A DNA stretch of 64,000 bases from Parerythrobacter_A sp963838735 (GCA_963838735.1 CAWISG010000004.1:252675-316674); one strand, 5' to 3'. Positions 9,479 to 18,580 are shown, numbered from the stretch's first letter. The notes: generated by a model not told the origin, from the sequence alone. Program-made: numbers and translations.

Positions 9479-10666
9479 TCATTTTTTCAGCAGGCGGCGC
9501 GCGGCGGCGCTGGGCAGCAGGATGGTGGCGCGGCCCCGCGCGCTCATGCCGCCCGCGATGGTTCGCGCGCGTTCGCCCGCGCCCCAGAACGTGTCGAAGC
9601 GGTTCGCGCCCTTGATCGCGCCGCCGGTGTCCTGCGCGATCCACATGCCGCTGGCTTCGGGGCGATCCATTGCCAGCACAACCGGCGCGCCATAGGGAAC
9701 GAAGTTGGGATCGACCGCAACCGAGCTTTCGCCGCGCACCGGGATGCCGAGCGATCCCAGCGGGCCGTCCCCGGTCAATTCGCGGAAGAACACCCAGCTG
9801 GCATTCTCGCGCATCAATGCCTGCCCGGCTTCAGGGTTTTCGCGGATATAGGCCATGATGCCCTGCATCGATCCGGCATATTGTCCAGGCCCGTCGCCCA
9901 GCAGCCCGCGTTCGCGCATCAGGCCGCCAATGCCGGTATAGCCATGGCCGTTCTGGCCGGCATAGCCGATGCGGATGACCTCGCCCTCGGGTGAGACGAG
10001 ACGACCCGACCCCTGGATTTGCAGGAAGAACATTTCGACCGGATCGGCGGCCCACGCAATTTCCAGCCCGCGTCCGGCCAGCGCGCCTTCCTCGATCGCG
10101 GTGCGGTCGTAATAGCGGGTGGTGGTGCCATCGGGCAGCAGGCGGACAAGCGGCGGTCGACCGGTCCGTTCCGCTTCGGGCAGGTCGGCGGGCCAGCGAC
10201 GCACCAGATCGTCCGGCACACCATAGACCGGCACGTCGAAGCCGGGGCGTCGGGTGCGCGATCCGGCGATCTCAGGTTCGAAATAGCCGGTGGCGAAGGC
10301 TTCGCCCGTGCCCACGGTGACGGGGATGAAATGGCGCGCGAAGAACCCGGCGGGGTCGCTGGTGACCTGCGCGGCGGCAGCGCACGGCGCGCGCCAGTCA
10401 TCGCGCGTCGTCAAGGCGGAGCGATCGTCGCGTCTTAGCACGACGGGGCAGGATTCGCGGAACGACCGCAAGGCCCCCTCGGCATCGTCTTGCCGCACGA
10501 CGAAAGGTGACGCGAGCGATATCCCAAGCAGGGCGGCTGACGTCGCGGCAACGGGTGCAGTAACGGTCGAGGCGCCGATGACAGGGGCGCTGGCAGACGG
10601 TGGGACTACCGCATTGCATCCTGCCAGCACCAACGCGGCGATCAGCGCGGTTGCATAGCGCAGCAA
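9479..10666 (-). CDS. mltA: Membrane-bound lytic murein transglycosylase A (lipoprotein)
   Basis: A 395-residue protein with a lipoprotein signal (ALIAALVLAGC, lipidated Cys at 17). It cleaves peptidoglycan glycan strands with formation of 1,6-anhydromuramic acid, in the periplasm. The MltA barrel domain (GTGEAFATGYFEPEIAGSR, FFLQIQGSGRL, GYAGQNGHGYTGIGG) is followed by the 3D domain (WIAQDTGGAIKGANRFDTFW) with its catalytic aspartates. The start is a TTG at 10666, five bases after the timA stop, which suggests translational coupling; there is no better ATG in frame nearby. The stop overlaps the smr start (ATGA). Confidence 0.94.
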   Translation of the reverse strand: MLRYATALIAALVLAGCNAVVPPSASAPVIGASTVTAPVAATSAALLGISLASPFVVRQDDAEGALRSFRESCPVVLRRDDRSALTTRDDWRAPCAAAAQVTSDPAGFFARHFIPVTVGTGEAFATGYFEPEIAGSRTRRPGFDVPVYGVPDDLVRRWPADLPEAERTGRPPLVRLLPDGTTTRYYDRTAIEEGALAGRGLEIAWAADPVEMFFLQIQGSGRLVSPEGEVIRIGYAGQNGHGYTGIGGLMRERGLLGDGPGQYAGSMQGIMAYIRENPEAGQALMRENASWVFFRELTGDGPLGSLGIPVRGESSVAVDPNFVPYGAPVVLAMDRPEASGMWIAQDTGGAIKGANRFDTFWGAGERARTIAGGMSARGRATILLPSAAARRLLKK

Positions 10667-10671
10667 GGGTC

Positions 10672-11331
10672 TCAGCCTTCGTCGGTTTCGTCGAGCACCC
10701 AGTTCAGATCGTCCGCCTTCACGTCGCGCATGAAGGTCCAGACGTCGCGGCTTTCGATGGCATCGTCCAGCGAACCGGCGATAACGGTGCCCTCGCTGTC
10801 GCGGGTGACAGCGGCGATATCGGCCACGAAACGCACGGCGATGCGCGCAGTGCGTCCGTCGATCTGTGCCCGGTCGATCACCGCTTCCTCGATCCGAACC
10901 AGCCGGTTGTCGAGTGTTTCACCCGCATCCTCGCGCGCCGTGATAGCTGCATCGAAGCTGGCATAAACGTCGTTGTCGCACAGCTCGCGCAGCGTTTCGC
11001 GATCGCCTTCCCAAAACGCTTCCAGCACCATTGCGTAGGCACCCTTGGCCCCTTCGACGAAACTGCTGATATCGAACCGGCTGTCCGCCGCCGCAATGGC
11101 GCGAACGCCCTGTTCGACGGCAGGGAGCACGCGCGGTGCGCGCTGTTCGGGCAAGGCCGCGACCGGTGCACCGGCGGCAGGCGTATTGATTTGCTGGTTA
11201 TCGCGGGTCTGACTGTCACGGGGTGGCGCAATAGACTCTTCCTCGTGCTCTGCGCGGCGGCCCAGCACCGAATACAGCTTGTACCCGAGCACGGCGGCGA
11301 TGATGGCGAGGATGACGATCTGGACTATCAC
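10672..11331 (-). CDS. Tim44/TimA-family protein
   Basis: A 219-residue protein with one N-terminal membrane helix (IVQIVILAIIAAVLGYKLYSVLG), a variable Gln/Ala/Pro linker, and a C-terminal Tim44-like domain (FVEGAKGAYAMVLEAFWEGD, then a beta-rich half ending DVWTFMRDVKADDLNWVLDE). Bacterial members (TimA, Tim44-like) are anchored to the inner membrane; their role is not firmly settled. The GTG start at 11331 directly precedes the membrane helix. It leads the operon with mltA and smr, and is divergent from secB with a 209-base gap, an arrangement common in alphaproteobacteria. Confidence 0.88.
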   Translation of the reverse strand: MIVQIVILAIIAAVLGYKLYSVLGRRAEHEEESIAPPRDSQTRDNQQINTPAAGAPVAALPEQRAPRVLPAVEQGVRAIAAADSRFDISSFVEGAKGAYAMVLEAFWEGDRETLRELCDNDVYASFDAAITAREDAGETLDNRLVRIEEAVIDRAQIDGRTARIAVRFVADIAAVTRDSEGTVIAGSLDDAIESRDVWTFMRDVKADDLNWVLDETDEG

Positions 11332-11540
11332 GAAGGCTTACCTGTTACGAAACGATGTGCGTATCTCCTGCCCTACATAGGCAGCGATTACAAACCCGCA
11401 ACGGGGGCGGCTATCGAGGCGGGGCGCGCTGCCGCACCGGCGCGACGGACATTGCGGGGCGCACGACCGGCTGCTACGCGCTCACGCAACGCTGCATCTG
11501 CGCGCGGCAACCACTCCAGCACGACAGGAATACCACCCAC

Positions 11541-12065
11541 ATGGCCGATGGCGATATCTTGACCGACCTCAACATGGACCCGGCGCCCAACGGTGCCGAT
11601 ACACAGCCGGTCGCGGGCCTGCTGTCGCAATATATCAAGGACCTGTCGGTCGAGAACCCGCAGGCGCCCGAATCCTTCCAGTGGGAAGACAAGCCGCAGA
11701 TCGACCTGCAATTCAACATCGGCGCGAAGGCCGTGAACGACGAGATTCACGAGGTCGAACTCAAAATTACCGTCGATGCGAAATGCGACAAGGGCAGCCT
11801 CTATTTGGTCGAACTGGCTTATTGCGGCCTCGTCGGCATGCGCAACCTGCCCGAAGACCACGCGCACGCTTTCCTGTATGCGGAGGCCCCGCGCCTGCTG
11901 TTCCCGTTCGCCCGCCGCGTCATTGCGGATGCCACGCGCGACACCGGGTTCCAGCCGCTGATGCTCGACCCGGTCGATTTTAACGGCCTCTATGCACAGC
12001 GGATGCAGGCCCAGCAGGCCGAAGGCGAAGGTGGCAGCGATGTCGCGCCTGCTGGCCAGGCCTGA
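11541..12065 (+). CDS. secB: Protein-export chaperone SecB
   Basis: A 174-residue protein starting at the ATG at 11541 (MADGDILTDLNMDPAPNG). SecB tetramers keep preproteins unfolded and pass them to SecA at the Sec translocon. Family features: the QYIKDLSVENPQAPESF motif, the beta-strand region FNIGAKAVNDEIHEVELKIT, YCGLVGMRNLPEDHAHAFLY, LLFPFARRVIADATRDTGF and LDPVDFNGLY. It ends in a short Gln/Gly-rich tail. It is transcribed away from timA; murJ follows after 38 bases. Confidence 0.96.
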   Translation: MADGDILTDLNMDPAPNGADTQPVAGLLSQYIKDLSVENPQAPESFQWEDKPQIDLQFNIGAKAVNDEIHEVELKITVDAKCDKGSLYLVELAYCGLVGMRNLPEDHAHAFLYAEAPRLLFPFARRVIADATRDTGFQPLMLDPVDFNGLYAQRMQAQQAEGEGGSDVAPAGQA

Positions 12066-12103
12066 AGCGCGTCCTGACTTGCGATAGATAGGAAGCTCGC
12101 GCC

Positions 12104-13699
12104 GTGAGCCTCCTCAAGCATGTCGGTACGATCGGCGGGTTGACGATGGTCAGCCGCGTCGCCGGCATGGCGCGCGAGATGATCTTCAGCCGGGTGCTGG
12201 GCGCGAATGCAGTGACCGATGCCTGGTTCCAGGCGTTCATCATCCCCAACGTCTTCCGCCGTCTGTTTGCCGAAGGGGCGTTTTCGGCTGCTTTCGTACC
12301 GATGTTCTCCAAGCGGCTGCACGGGTCGGGCGAGATTGGAGGGGGCAAAGAGCAGGGACTGGAAAGCGCGCGCAGCTTCAGCAACGATGTGCTGGGCGTT
12401 TTCCTGCCGGTGCTGATTGCGCTGGTGGCGGTTTTCCTGATCGCCATGCCGGGTGTCATCTGGCTGCTGGCAGACAAGCCGGTCGACCCCGTGGAACATG
12501 ACATGGCCATCGATCTGGCACGTATCATGTTTCCCTATATCGTGCTGGTCAGCCTGGTGACGCTGTTCACCGGGATGCTGAACGCGGTCAGCCGTTTTGC
12601 GCCCGGTGCCAGTTTCCCGATCATCCTCAATGTCGTGCTGATCGCGGCGCTGCTGGTCGGCGAACGCTGGATGGCGGCCACCGGCGCTTCCGTAAGCCAG
12701 GTCGCCTACGGCATCGCCTGGGCGGTGACCGGGGCGGGTGTGATGCAGCTTGCGTGGCTGTATTACTGGGTCCGCGTCGAGGGGTTCCGCCCGCGTATCC
12801 AGCGCCCGAAACTGACACCCGAAGTGAAGCGCATGGCGACCATCGCCCTGCCCGCAGCCATTGGCGGCGGCGCGTACCAGATCAACACGCTGGTCCAGCT
12901 CTATTTCCTCAACCAGCTCGCCAGCGGCTCGGTCAGCCACATGAATTATGCCGACCGGCTCAACCAGCTGCCGCTGGGTATTATCGGCATTGCGCTGAGC
13001 ACAGCGATCCTGCCCACCCTGTCGCGCTTCGTCGGGGCGAACAACCGCGAAGGCGCGGCGCGCATCCAGTCCGACGCTATTGAGCTGGCCATGTTGCTGA
13101 CCATTCCCGCCGCCGTCGCGCTGGCCCTGTGTGCGACGCCGTTTGTCACCATGATCTTCCAGGGCGGGCGGTTCGACCTTGCCGATGCCGCCGCGACCGG
13201 ACAGGTGCTGGCCGCGCTGGTGGTCGGCCTGCCCGCCTATGTGCTGGTGAAGGTTCTGGTGCCCAATTTCTACGCGCGCTCGGACACGCGAACGCCGGTC
13301 TATGCCGCCTTCATCTCGCTTGCTGTCTTCGTCGCGTTCAACATTGCCTTCCTGCAACGCTTCGGTGTGGTCGGCGTGGCATGGGCCAGCGTGGTGGGCG
13401 CGTGGATCAATGTCGGCTTCCTCTACGCCGTGCTGGTGCGGCGCGACTATTACCGCGTACCGGGCGCGCTAATGTTGCGCATCGGGCGACAGCTCGTCGC
13501 TGCCGCCGCAATGGGCGTCGCGCTGTGGTTCGCGCGCGACCTGCTGGCGGGATGGTATGCGGCGGGGCTGCTCGAAAGACTGGGCGCGTTGCTGGTGCTC
13601 GTGCTATGCGCGGGCATCGTCTATTTCGGCGTCGCCTTCGCCACCGGCGCCATCGACCGGCAGCGCATCGCCGCCCTCACTTCAAAGCGAGCCTCGTAA
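12104..13699 (+). CDS. murJ: Lipid II flippase MurJ
   Basis: A 531-residue polytopic membrane protein of the MurJ/MviN family, which flips the peptidoglycan precursor lipid II across the inner membrane. It has about 14 hydrophobic helices. The N-terminus (LLKHVGTIGGLTMVSRVAGMAREMIFSR) and the segment PNVFRRLFAEGAFSAAFVPM are family hallmarks, and GGGAYQINTLVQLYFLNQLA lies in the central cavity region. The GTG start at 12104 has an AGGA element upstream. trpS follows after five bases; the murJ-trpS pairing suggests an operon with secB. Confidence 0.95.
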   Translation: MSLLKHVGTIGGLTMVSRVAGMAREMIFSRVLGANAVTDAWFQAFIIPNVFRRLFAEGAFSAAFVPMFSKRLHGSGEIGGGKEQGLESARSFSNDVLGVFLPVLIALVAVFLIAMPGVIWLLADKPVDPVEHDMAIDLARIMFPYIVLVSLVTLFTGMLNAVSRFAPGASFPIILNVVLIAALLVGERWMAATGASVSQVAYGIAWAVTGAGVMQLAWLYYWVRVEGFRPRIQRPKLTPEVKRMATIALPAAIGGGAYQINTLVQLYFLNQLASGSVSHMNYADRLNQLPLGIIGIALSTAILPTLSRFVGANNREGAARIQSDAIELAMLLTIPAAVALALCATPFVTMIFQGGRFDLADAAATGQVLAALVVGLPAYVLVKVLVPNFYARSDTRTPVYAAFISLAVFVAFNIAFLQRFGVVGVAWASVVGAWINVGFLYAVLVRRDYYRVPGALMLRIGRQLVAAAAMGVALWFARDLLAGWYAAGLLERLGALLVLVLCAGIVYFGVAFATGAIDRQRIAALTSKRAS

Positions 13700-13704
13700 G
13701 ACCC

Positions 13705-14721
13705 ATGCGCGTTGTTTCCGGTATCAAGCCTTCGGGCAATCTGCACCTAGGCAACTATCTGGGCGCAATCCGCAACTGGGCACGGATGCAGGACAGCATG
13801 GAGGACGGCAGCGAGTGCCTGTTCTTCCTCGCCGACCTGCACGCCATCTCGGTGCCGCATTCGCCGCAGGAATTGCGGGCCTGCACATACGAGATGACAG
13901 CGGTGCTGGTCGCCTGCGGGATCGACCCCGCGCGCTCCATCCTGTTCAACCAGGCACAAGTGCCCGCCCATGCCGAATTGCAGTGGCTGCTTAACGGTAC
14001 CGCGCGGATGGGGTGGCTGAACCGCATGACGCAGTTCAAGGAAAAGTCCGGCAAGAACCGCGAGGGCGCAAGCGCGGCGCTGTTCACCTATCCGGTGCTG
14101 CAAGCCGCCGACGTGCTGCTCTATCACGCAACGCACGTGCCTGTCGGCGATGACCAGCGCCAGCATCTGGAGCTGGCCCGCGACATTGCACAGAAATTCA
14201 ACAGCGATTTCGCGCGCGAGGACGCACCCGTTTTTACCCTGCCCGAAGCTATCGTGCCCCCGGCCGCCGCCCGTATCATGAGCCTGCGCGACGGATCGCA
14301 GAAGATGGGCAAGTCCGACGCGAGCGACATGAGCCGCATCAACCTGGCCGACGATCCGGATACCATCATGAAAAAGGTGAAAAAGGCCAAGACCGATCCC
14401 GAACCGCTGCCCGGCGATGCCGAAGGACTTGAAGGCCGGGCCGAAGCGCTCAATCTGGTGACGATCTATGCCGCGGTGACCGACCAGGGCATCGACGATG
14501 TGCTGGCGACCTATGGCGGCGAAGGGTTCGGGCGGTTCAAGCCAGCGCTCGGCGAAGTGCTGGTCGAAACGCTTGCGCCGATCTCCGCCCGCTTCCGCGA
14601 GCTGAAGGACGATGGCGAGACGCTGGATGCGTTGCTCGCACGCGGTGCAGCCAAGGCGCGAGAAATGGCCGCACCGACGCTCGCCTCGGCTTATGAAGCA
14701 CTGGGTCTGGTACGCGGTTAA
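13705..14721 (+). CDS. trpS: Tryptophan-tRNA ligase
   Basis: A 338-residue class I aminoacyl-tRNA synthetase that charges tRNA-Trp. The ATG at 13705 gives MRVVSGIKPSGNLHLGNYLG, which contains the HIGH-type motif (NLHLGN); the KMSKS-type motif is SQKMGKSDASD near residue 200. The dimeric fold is supported by GTARMGWLNRMTQFKEKSGK and by VPVGDDQRQHLELARDIA. Length is normal for bacterial TrpRS. It is five bases downstream of murJ. No terminator is clear in the 189 bases that follow. Confidence 0.96.
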   Translation: MRVVSGIKPSGNLHLGNYLGAIRNWARMQDSMEDGSECLFFLADLHAISVPHSPQELRACTYEMTAVLVACGIDPARSILFNQAQVPAHAELQWLLNGTARMGWLNRMTQFKEKSGKNREGASAALFTYPVLQAADVLLYHATHVPVGDDQRQHLELARDIAQKFNSDFAREDAPVFTLPEAIVPPAAARIMSLRDGSQKMGKSDASDMSRINLADDPDTIMKKVKKAKTDPEPLPGDAEGLEGRAEALNLVTIYAAVTDQGIDDVLATYGGEGFGRFKPALGEVLVETLAPISARFRELKDDGETLDALLARGAAKAREMAAPTLASAYEALGLVRG

Positions 14722-14910
14722 CCCCTTCAACCGCTTAGCTATTGTTACAGGTGTCATTCAATCCGGGTTCACGCCGGAGGGTCTATCACGTGCACATTCA
14801 ATCGATCGCTGGCGCCGCCGCATGAAACCAATCGGTGCATCAGGACGTATAAACAGAAGGCTCCGCGCGCAGTTTCTGACGCCTTGCCGAGCCGATAAGG
14901 GACGCAAAAC

Positions 14911-15615
14911 ATGACCGTATTTTCCATCACCACCGGACGCATCGCCAAGCTGGCGACGCTGTCCCTTGCCGTCGGCACGCTGGCGGCCTGCACCACGCCC
15001 TTCCGCGCCGATGTGAAGCGGTTCGAAAGCGCGCTGCCAGCGCCGCAGGGCCAATCCTTCGCGGTGGTAGCGGACGATCCCAAACTCGCGGGCGGGCTGG
15101 AATTTGCGCAATATGCCGACATCGTGGAAGGCGAGATGCAGCGTCTGGGCTATGTCCAGGCTGCAACACCCGAAACGGCGAACCTGCTGGTCCGCTTCGA
15201 TTACGGTGTGGACCAGGGCCGCGAACGCATTCGGGACACCGGTTTCCACGATCCCTTCTTCAGTCCATGGTATGGGTTCGGCTATCGTCCGTTCTACCGT
15301 TCGCGTATTGGCTATGGCCGCGGGTTCTACGGCGCCGGCGCATGGGGCTACGGCTTCAACAGCGCCTTCTTCGGCGGGCCGCGCATTCGCAGCCAGACGG
15401 TCTATACCAGCGGGATCGACCTTAAGATCGACGATGCGGGCAATGGCCAACGCCTGTTCGAAGGCAAGGCCGAAGCGATGAGCACATCCAGGCGCCTGCA
15501 ATATCTGGTTCCCAACCTGGTCGAAGCCATGTTCACCGACTTCCCCGGCAATTCGGGTGAAACGCTCCGCATTTCGATCAAGCCGGAGGAAACGAAGGTG
15601 CGCCGCATCGATTGA
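14911..15615 (+). CDS. DUF4136-domain lipoprotein
   Basis: A 234-residue predicted lipoprotein: signal MTVFSITTGRIAKLATLSLA, then VGTLAACTTP with the lipidated Cys at about 27. The mature part has a DUF4136-like organisation: an alpha/beta start (YADIVEGEMQRLGYVQA, then ANLLVRFDYGVDQG), a Tyr/Gly/Phe-rich middle (residues about 110-155, including SPWYGFGYRPFYRSR), and a C-terminal segment ending MFTDFPGNSGETLRISI. The function is unknown. It shares the terminal FPGN-GET motif with the lipoprotein at 40807, so the two are probably paralogues. It is preceded by 189 non-coding bases. Confidence 0.8.
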   Translation: MTVFSITTGRIAKLATLSLAVGTLAACTTPFRADVKRFESALPAPQGQSFAVVADDPKLAGGLEFAQYADIVEGEMQRLGYVQAATPETANLLVRFDYGVDQGRERIRDTGFHDPFFSPWYGFGYRPFYRSRIGYGRGFYGAGAWGYGFNSAFFGGPRIRSQTVYTSGIDLKIDDAGNGQRLFEGKAEAMSTSRRLQYLVPNLVEAMFTDFPGNSGETLRISIKPEETKVRRID

Positions 15616-15632
15616 TGCTTGCGGCGGGCCGC

Positions 15633-15962
15633 CTACCCACCCCGCGCCCTGACGGCAGCAATGCCGACGCCGATGGCGACCGAGCCGATCAGGAAGGCGC
15701 TTGGAAACGCCAGTTCGGCCGCGCCACCGCCGTCTATCGCGCTGCCCAGCAGGTCGAGCAGGTAATTGCCAAGCTGGATCGCGGCGATCAGGCCGACGAA
15801 CGGGATGGCAATGGTGCGCCAGTCGAACAGCGCCCAGCCGTGGCGGCTGCGCAGGAACAGCATGATCCAGCCGGCCAGCATCACCAGCACGACGACCCAC
15901 ACCATCAGTACCAGCAACGCCAGCACCAGCAGGCCGGGGCCGAGGCTCAAGAGCCCGCTCAT
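15633..15962 (-). CDS. Small membrane protein of unknown function
   Basis: 109 residues with three or four hydrophobic segments: a long N-terminal stretch (LLSLGPGLLVLALLVLMVWV and onward), IAIPFVGLIAAIQLGNYLLDLL, and a final glycine/alanine helix. I do not recognise the family. The ATG at 15960-15962 overlaps the dut stop by four bases (ATGA), so it is very probably translated with coaBC and dut. It converges on the DUF4136 lipoprotein gene. Confidence 0.7.
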   Translation of the reverse strand: MSGLLSLGPGLLVLALLVLMVWVVVLVMLAGWIMLFLRSRHGWALFDWRTIAIPFVGLIAAIQLGNYLLDLLGSAIDGGGAAELAFPSAFLIGSVAIGVGIAAVRARGG

Positions 15963-16417
15963 ACCAGCGCGCCCGATCCGCCGGTGGACCCGAACCCGCC
16001 CGCACCACGCGCCGTATCATCCAGCGTCGCGACTTCTGACCACCGCGCCCGCGTAACCGGTGCCAGCACCAGTTGCGCGATACGGTCGCCGCGTGCGATG
16101 GCGAACGGTTCGCCACCATGATTGATGAGGATCACTTTCAGCTCGCCGCGATAATCGCTGTCGATGGTGCCGGGCGCGTTGGGCACCGAAATGCCGTGCC
16201 TCAATGCAAGGCCCGAACGCGGGCGCACCTGTATCTCGAACCCGTCGGGTATCGCCACCGCGAGCCCCGTTGCCACCGCCGCACACGCCCCGACCGCAAG
16301 CGTCATGTCCTGTGCCGCGCGCACATCCATCCCCGCCGCGCCGTCCGTCGCGTAATGCGGCAGGTCCAGCCCCTGGCTATGCGGCAGGCGCGTAATTTGC
16401 ACGGCCACTTCAGTCAT
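15959..16417 (-). CDS. dut: dUTP diphosphatase
   Basis: A 152-residue trimeric dUTPase that hydrolyses dUTP to dUMP and keeps uracil out of DNA. All five motifs are in order: YATDGAAGMDVRAA (I), VRPRSGLALRHGI (II), NAPGTIDSDYRGELKV (III), GDRIAQLVLAPV (IV) and the flexible tail RGAGGFGSTG (V). The start is either ATG at 16417 or the adjacent ATG at 16420; both lie inside the end of coaBC, so translation is coupled. The pairing coaBC-dut is common in proteobacteria. Confidence 0.95.
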   Translation of the reverse strand: MTEVAVQITRLPHSQGLDLPHYATDGAAGMDVRAAQDMTLAVGACAAVATGLAVAIPDGFEIQVRPRSGLALRHGISVPNAPGTIDSDYRGELKVILINHGGEPFAIARGDRIAQLVLAPVTRARWSEVATLDDTARGAGGFGSTGGSGALV

Positions 16418-18008
16418 CATCGGCAAACCCTGTATTCTCGCGCATCTCCACCAGCGCCTCTGCCGCCCGCATGACCAGTTCGCGCGCGACCGCCTGTTTG
16501 GACATGGTGTCGAGCCGCTCCACCCGCTTCTCCGATACGATATGCACGGTGTTGGTGTCGCCGCCCATCACGCTGTCGCCCGGCGCACCCGAGACATCGT
16601 TGGCGACGATCCAGTCCACGCCCTTGCGCGTGCGCTTGGTCTTCGCATTGGCGATCAGGTCGTCGGTTTCCGCCGCAAACCCGATCAGCAGCGTCGGGCG
16701 CCGGTTGCCGCTGGCCACCGTCGCAAGAATGTCCGGGTTTTCCGCCAGCATCAGTGCGGGCGGAGCCGCGCCGCGTTTCTTCATCTTGGTGTCGGCGTAG
16801 TCTCTGGAGCGCCAGTCCGAGACCGCCGCCGCCATGATCGCGATATCGGCAGGCAGCGCCTCTTTCACCGCCGCAGCCATCTCGCGCGCCGATTCGACAT
16901 CGACGCGGTCCACGCCCGGCGGTGTCGCCAGCGCGACCGGTCCCGCCACCAAGGTCACCCGCGCGCCTTGTGCCGCAGCGGCCGCGGCAATCGCAAACCC
17001 CTGCTTCCCGCTTGACCGGTTGGCGAGGTAGCGCACCGGGTCGATCGGCTCGTGTGTCGGCCCCGCCGTCACCAGCACATGACTGCCGTAAAGCGGGCGA
17101 TGCTCGATATTGGTTTGAAAGTCGGGTTGCCCCGCCAACGGATCGAAGCCGTCATCCGTGTAGGGGTTGACCCCGGTCGGTTCGGGCAGCGCAGCCCCCG
17201 CGCCCGTTACCACGGTATGGTTCAGCGCATCGCGGTCCGTCGGGGGGGCGGAGGATGCAGAGCCCTTGCCTGCCAGAATGGGGCCGCCTGAATTTGCTTG
17301 GGCAGCAGCAACGTCCGTTTCTTCCCTGGGCGCGGTGCGCGCGATCAGCGAGGACAACAGACCACCCAAGCCACCCTTGGCAGGGGCGGGTGTTGCCGCT
17401 TCGCCATCATGCAGCTCTTCGCCAAAGTCCTCGCCGAAGTCTTCAGGCGCGCAATCCGCGACCAGCCCGAACCGTGCGGCAATTTCGGCCCAGATAATCT
17501 CGGGGTCGGGCAAACGGCCAGGGCCGAATTCGCCGCATGCCATCGCGCCTGCATCGGGGTCAATGACATCGACGCCCGCATGGCGCAGCCATTCGACATT
17601 GCGCTGTGTCGCGGCGTGCTGCCACATCCGCACATTCATCGCGGGCACCACCATCACCGGCTTGTCGGTCGCCAGGACCAGCGTTGTCGCCAGATCGTCA
17701 GCGATACCCGCCGTCATCTTGGCCAGCATGTTTGCCGTCGCCGGGCAGACCACCACCAGATCCGCCTCGCGGCTCAACTGGATATGCCCCATCTCCGCCT
17801 CATTCTTCAGATCCCACAGCGTGGTATAAACGGGATTTTCACTTAACGCGGCGAGCGACATCGGCGTGACGAATTGCTGCCCGCCCTGCGTCACCACGCA
17901 TGTCACCTCCGCCCCGCCCCGCCGGACAAGCCGCACCAGTTCGCACGATTTATACGCTGCGATACCGCCACCCACGATCAGCAATATGCGTAAGGCGTTC
18001 TCGGTCAT
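16410..18008 (-). CDS. coaBC: Bifunctional phosphopantothenoylcysteine decarboxylase / phosphopantothenate-cysteine ligase, with a long linker
   Basis: A 532-residue enzyme catalysing two consecutive steps of coenzyme A synthesis. The CoaC flavoprotein half (residues 1 to about 182) shows GGGIAAYKSCELVR, the catalytic His in MGHIQLS (about 75), PAMN at 122-125 and the Cys lid ACGEFGPGRLP (Cys158). The CoaB half (about 308-520) shows VLVTAGPTHEPIDPVRYLAN, RSSGKQGFAIA, VSDWR and FAAETDD. Between them is an insert of about 120 residues (185-305) of acidic, Ala/Gly/Pro-rich sequence, making the protein longer than the usual 400 or so. It overlaps dut. Confidence 0.94.
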   Translation of the reverse strand: MTENALRILLIVGGGIAAYKSCELVRLVRRGGAEVTCVVTQGGQQFVTPMSLAALSENPVYTTLWDLKNEAEMGHIQLSREADLVVVCPATANMLAKMTAGIADDLATTLVLATDKPVMVVPAMNVRMWQHAATQRNVEWLRHAGVDVIDPDAGAMACGEFGPGRLPDPEIIWAEIAARFGLVADCAPEDFGEDFGEELHDGEAATPAPAKGGLGGLLSSLIARTAPREETDVAAAQANSGGPILAGKGSASSAPPTDRDALNHTVVTGAGAALPEPTGVNPYTDDGFDPLAGQPDFQTNIEHRPLYGSHVLVTAGPTHEPIDPVRYLANRSSGKQGFAIAAAAAAQGARVTLVAGPVALATPPGVDRVDVESAREMAAAVKEALPADIAIMAAAVSDWRSRDYADTKMKKRGAAPPALMLAENPDILATVASGNRRPTLLIGFAAETDDLIANAKTKRTRKGVDWIVANDVSGAPGDSVMGGDTNTVHIVSEKRVERLDTMSKQAVARELVMRAAEALVEMRENTGFADDD

Positions 18009-18169
18009 CGGGTAGAGGTGTTCCTGTGTTCGGACGGCACGATAGCGAGCAGCGTAGCGTCACACGCCCGCACCTGCCAGCCCCGTGATGACGGCTTCCT
18101 GGTTAGGTTTTCGGTTCCCAGACAGGGTTAGCGGCGTCTAGACCATCCTGCGTTTCACCGGAGAATATC

Positions 18170-18580
18170 ATGCGCCTGATCCTGACCGCCGCCCTGTTCC
18201 TGCTGGGACTGCTGTTTGCCGTCATCGGCATCGGGTTCCTGATCAATCCCGCCAGCAGTGCCGCCGGATTCGGCCTGACCGCCACCGACAGCAGCGGACT
18301 GGCCGCCCTGCGCGCGGATTTCACCGCGTTCTTCGTGGTCGGCGGTGGCTGCATCATGCTGGGCACATGGCGCAGGAACGGCACCATCCTGCTGGTGCCG
18401 GCCGCGCTGTTCGCCATCGCCTTTGTCGGGCGCGCGGTCAGTATCGTGGCGGACGGCACCGTGCCGCTGTTCTGGACGGGCATGGCAATGGAGGCGATGA
18501 CGGTTGCCGCCTGCCTGATCGCCTGGTCGCGCCTGCCGCGCAAAACTGCGGTCCAGCCCGGAGTCCCGCCCGGGGTCTAA
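18170..18580 (+). CDS. DUF4345-like four-helix membrane protein
   Basis: 136 residues with four predicted helices (about 4-28, 50-66, 72-92 and 99-118). The order of hydrophobic segments, with NPASSAAGFGL after helix 1 and LRADFTAFFVVGGGCIMLG in helix 2, resembles DUF4345 proteins, which have no established function. The ATG at 18170 begins MRLILTAALFLLG. The last four bases overlap the stop of ubiB, which converges from the other strand. Confidence 0.65.
   Translation: MRLILTAALFLLGLLFAVIGIGFLINPASSAAGFGLTATDSSGLAALRADFTAFFVVGGGCIMLGTWRRNGTILLVPAALFAIAFVGRAVSIVADGTVPLFWTGMAMEAMTVAACLIAWSRLPRKTAVQPGVPPGV

Larger units (their letters stand above)
8849..9482 (-). pseudogene. smr: Smr/MutS2-domain protein, frameshifted, with a translated palindromic repeat insert
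   Basis: It starts at the ATG at 9482, overlapping the mltA stop by four bases. The N-terminus MKKPRGLSDDEAAAWDAV is typical of the alphaproteobacterial Smr proteins found after mltA. Residues about 36-94 (Ser/Arg/Pro/Gly rich) are encoded by the palindromic repeat described at 9203-9376. The Smr domain begins LDLHGHTLDAAWHRLD, with the LDxHG nuclease motif, and runs to MGARVVLVVTGKPRPVD. One base too many near 8998-9008 then shifts the frame; in the next frame the domain continues RGAIRAKILDWLAAGPHA and HGGEGALYLVLRR to a stop at 8849. Corrected length would be 210 residues. A sequence error is possible. Smr domains nick branched DNA or cut RNA. Confidence 0.82.

Noticed and set aside
9479..9644. 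Longer smr start upstream of 9482
   Set aside because: The extension is antisense-frame reading of mltA; the ATG at 9482 overlaps the mltA stop in the usual ATGA form.
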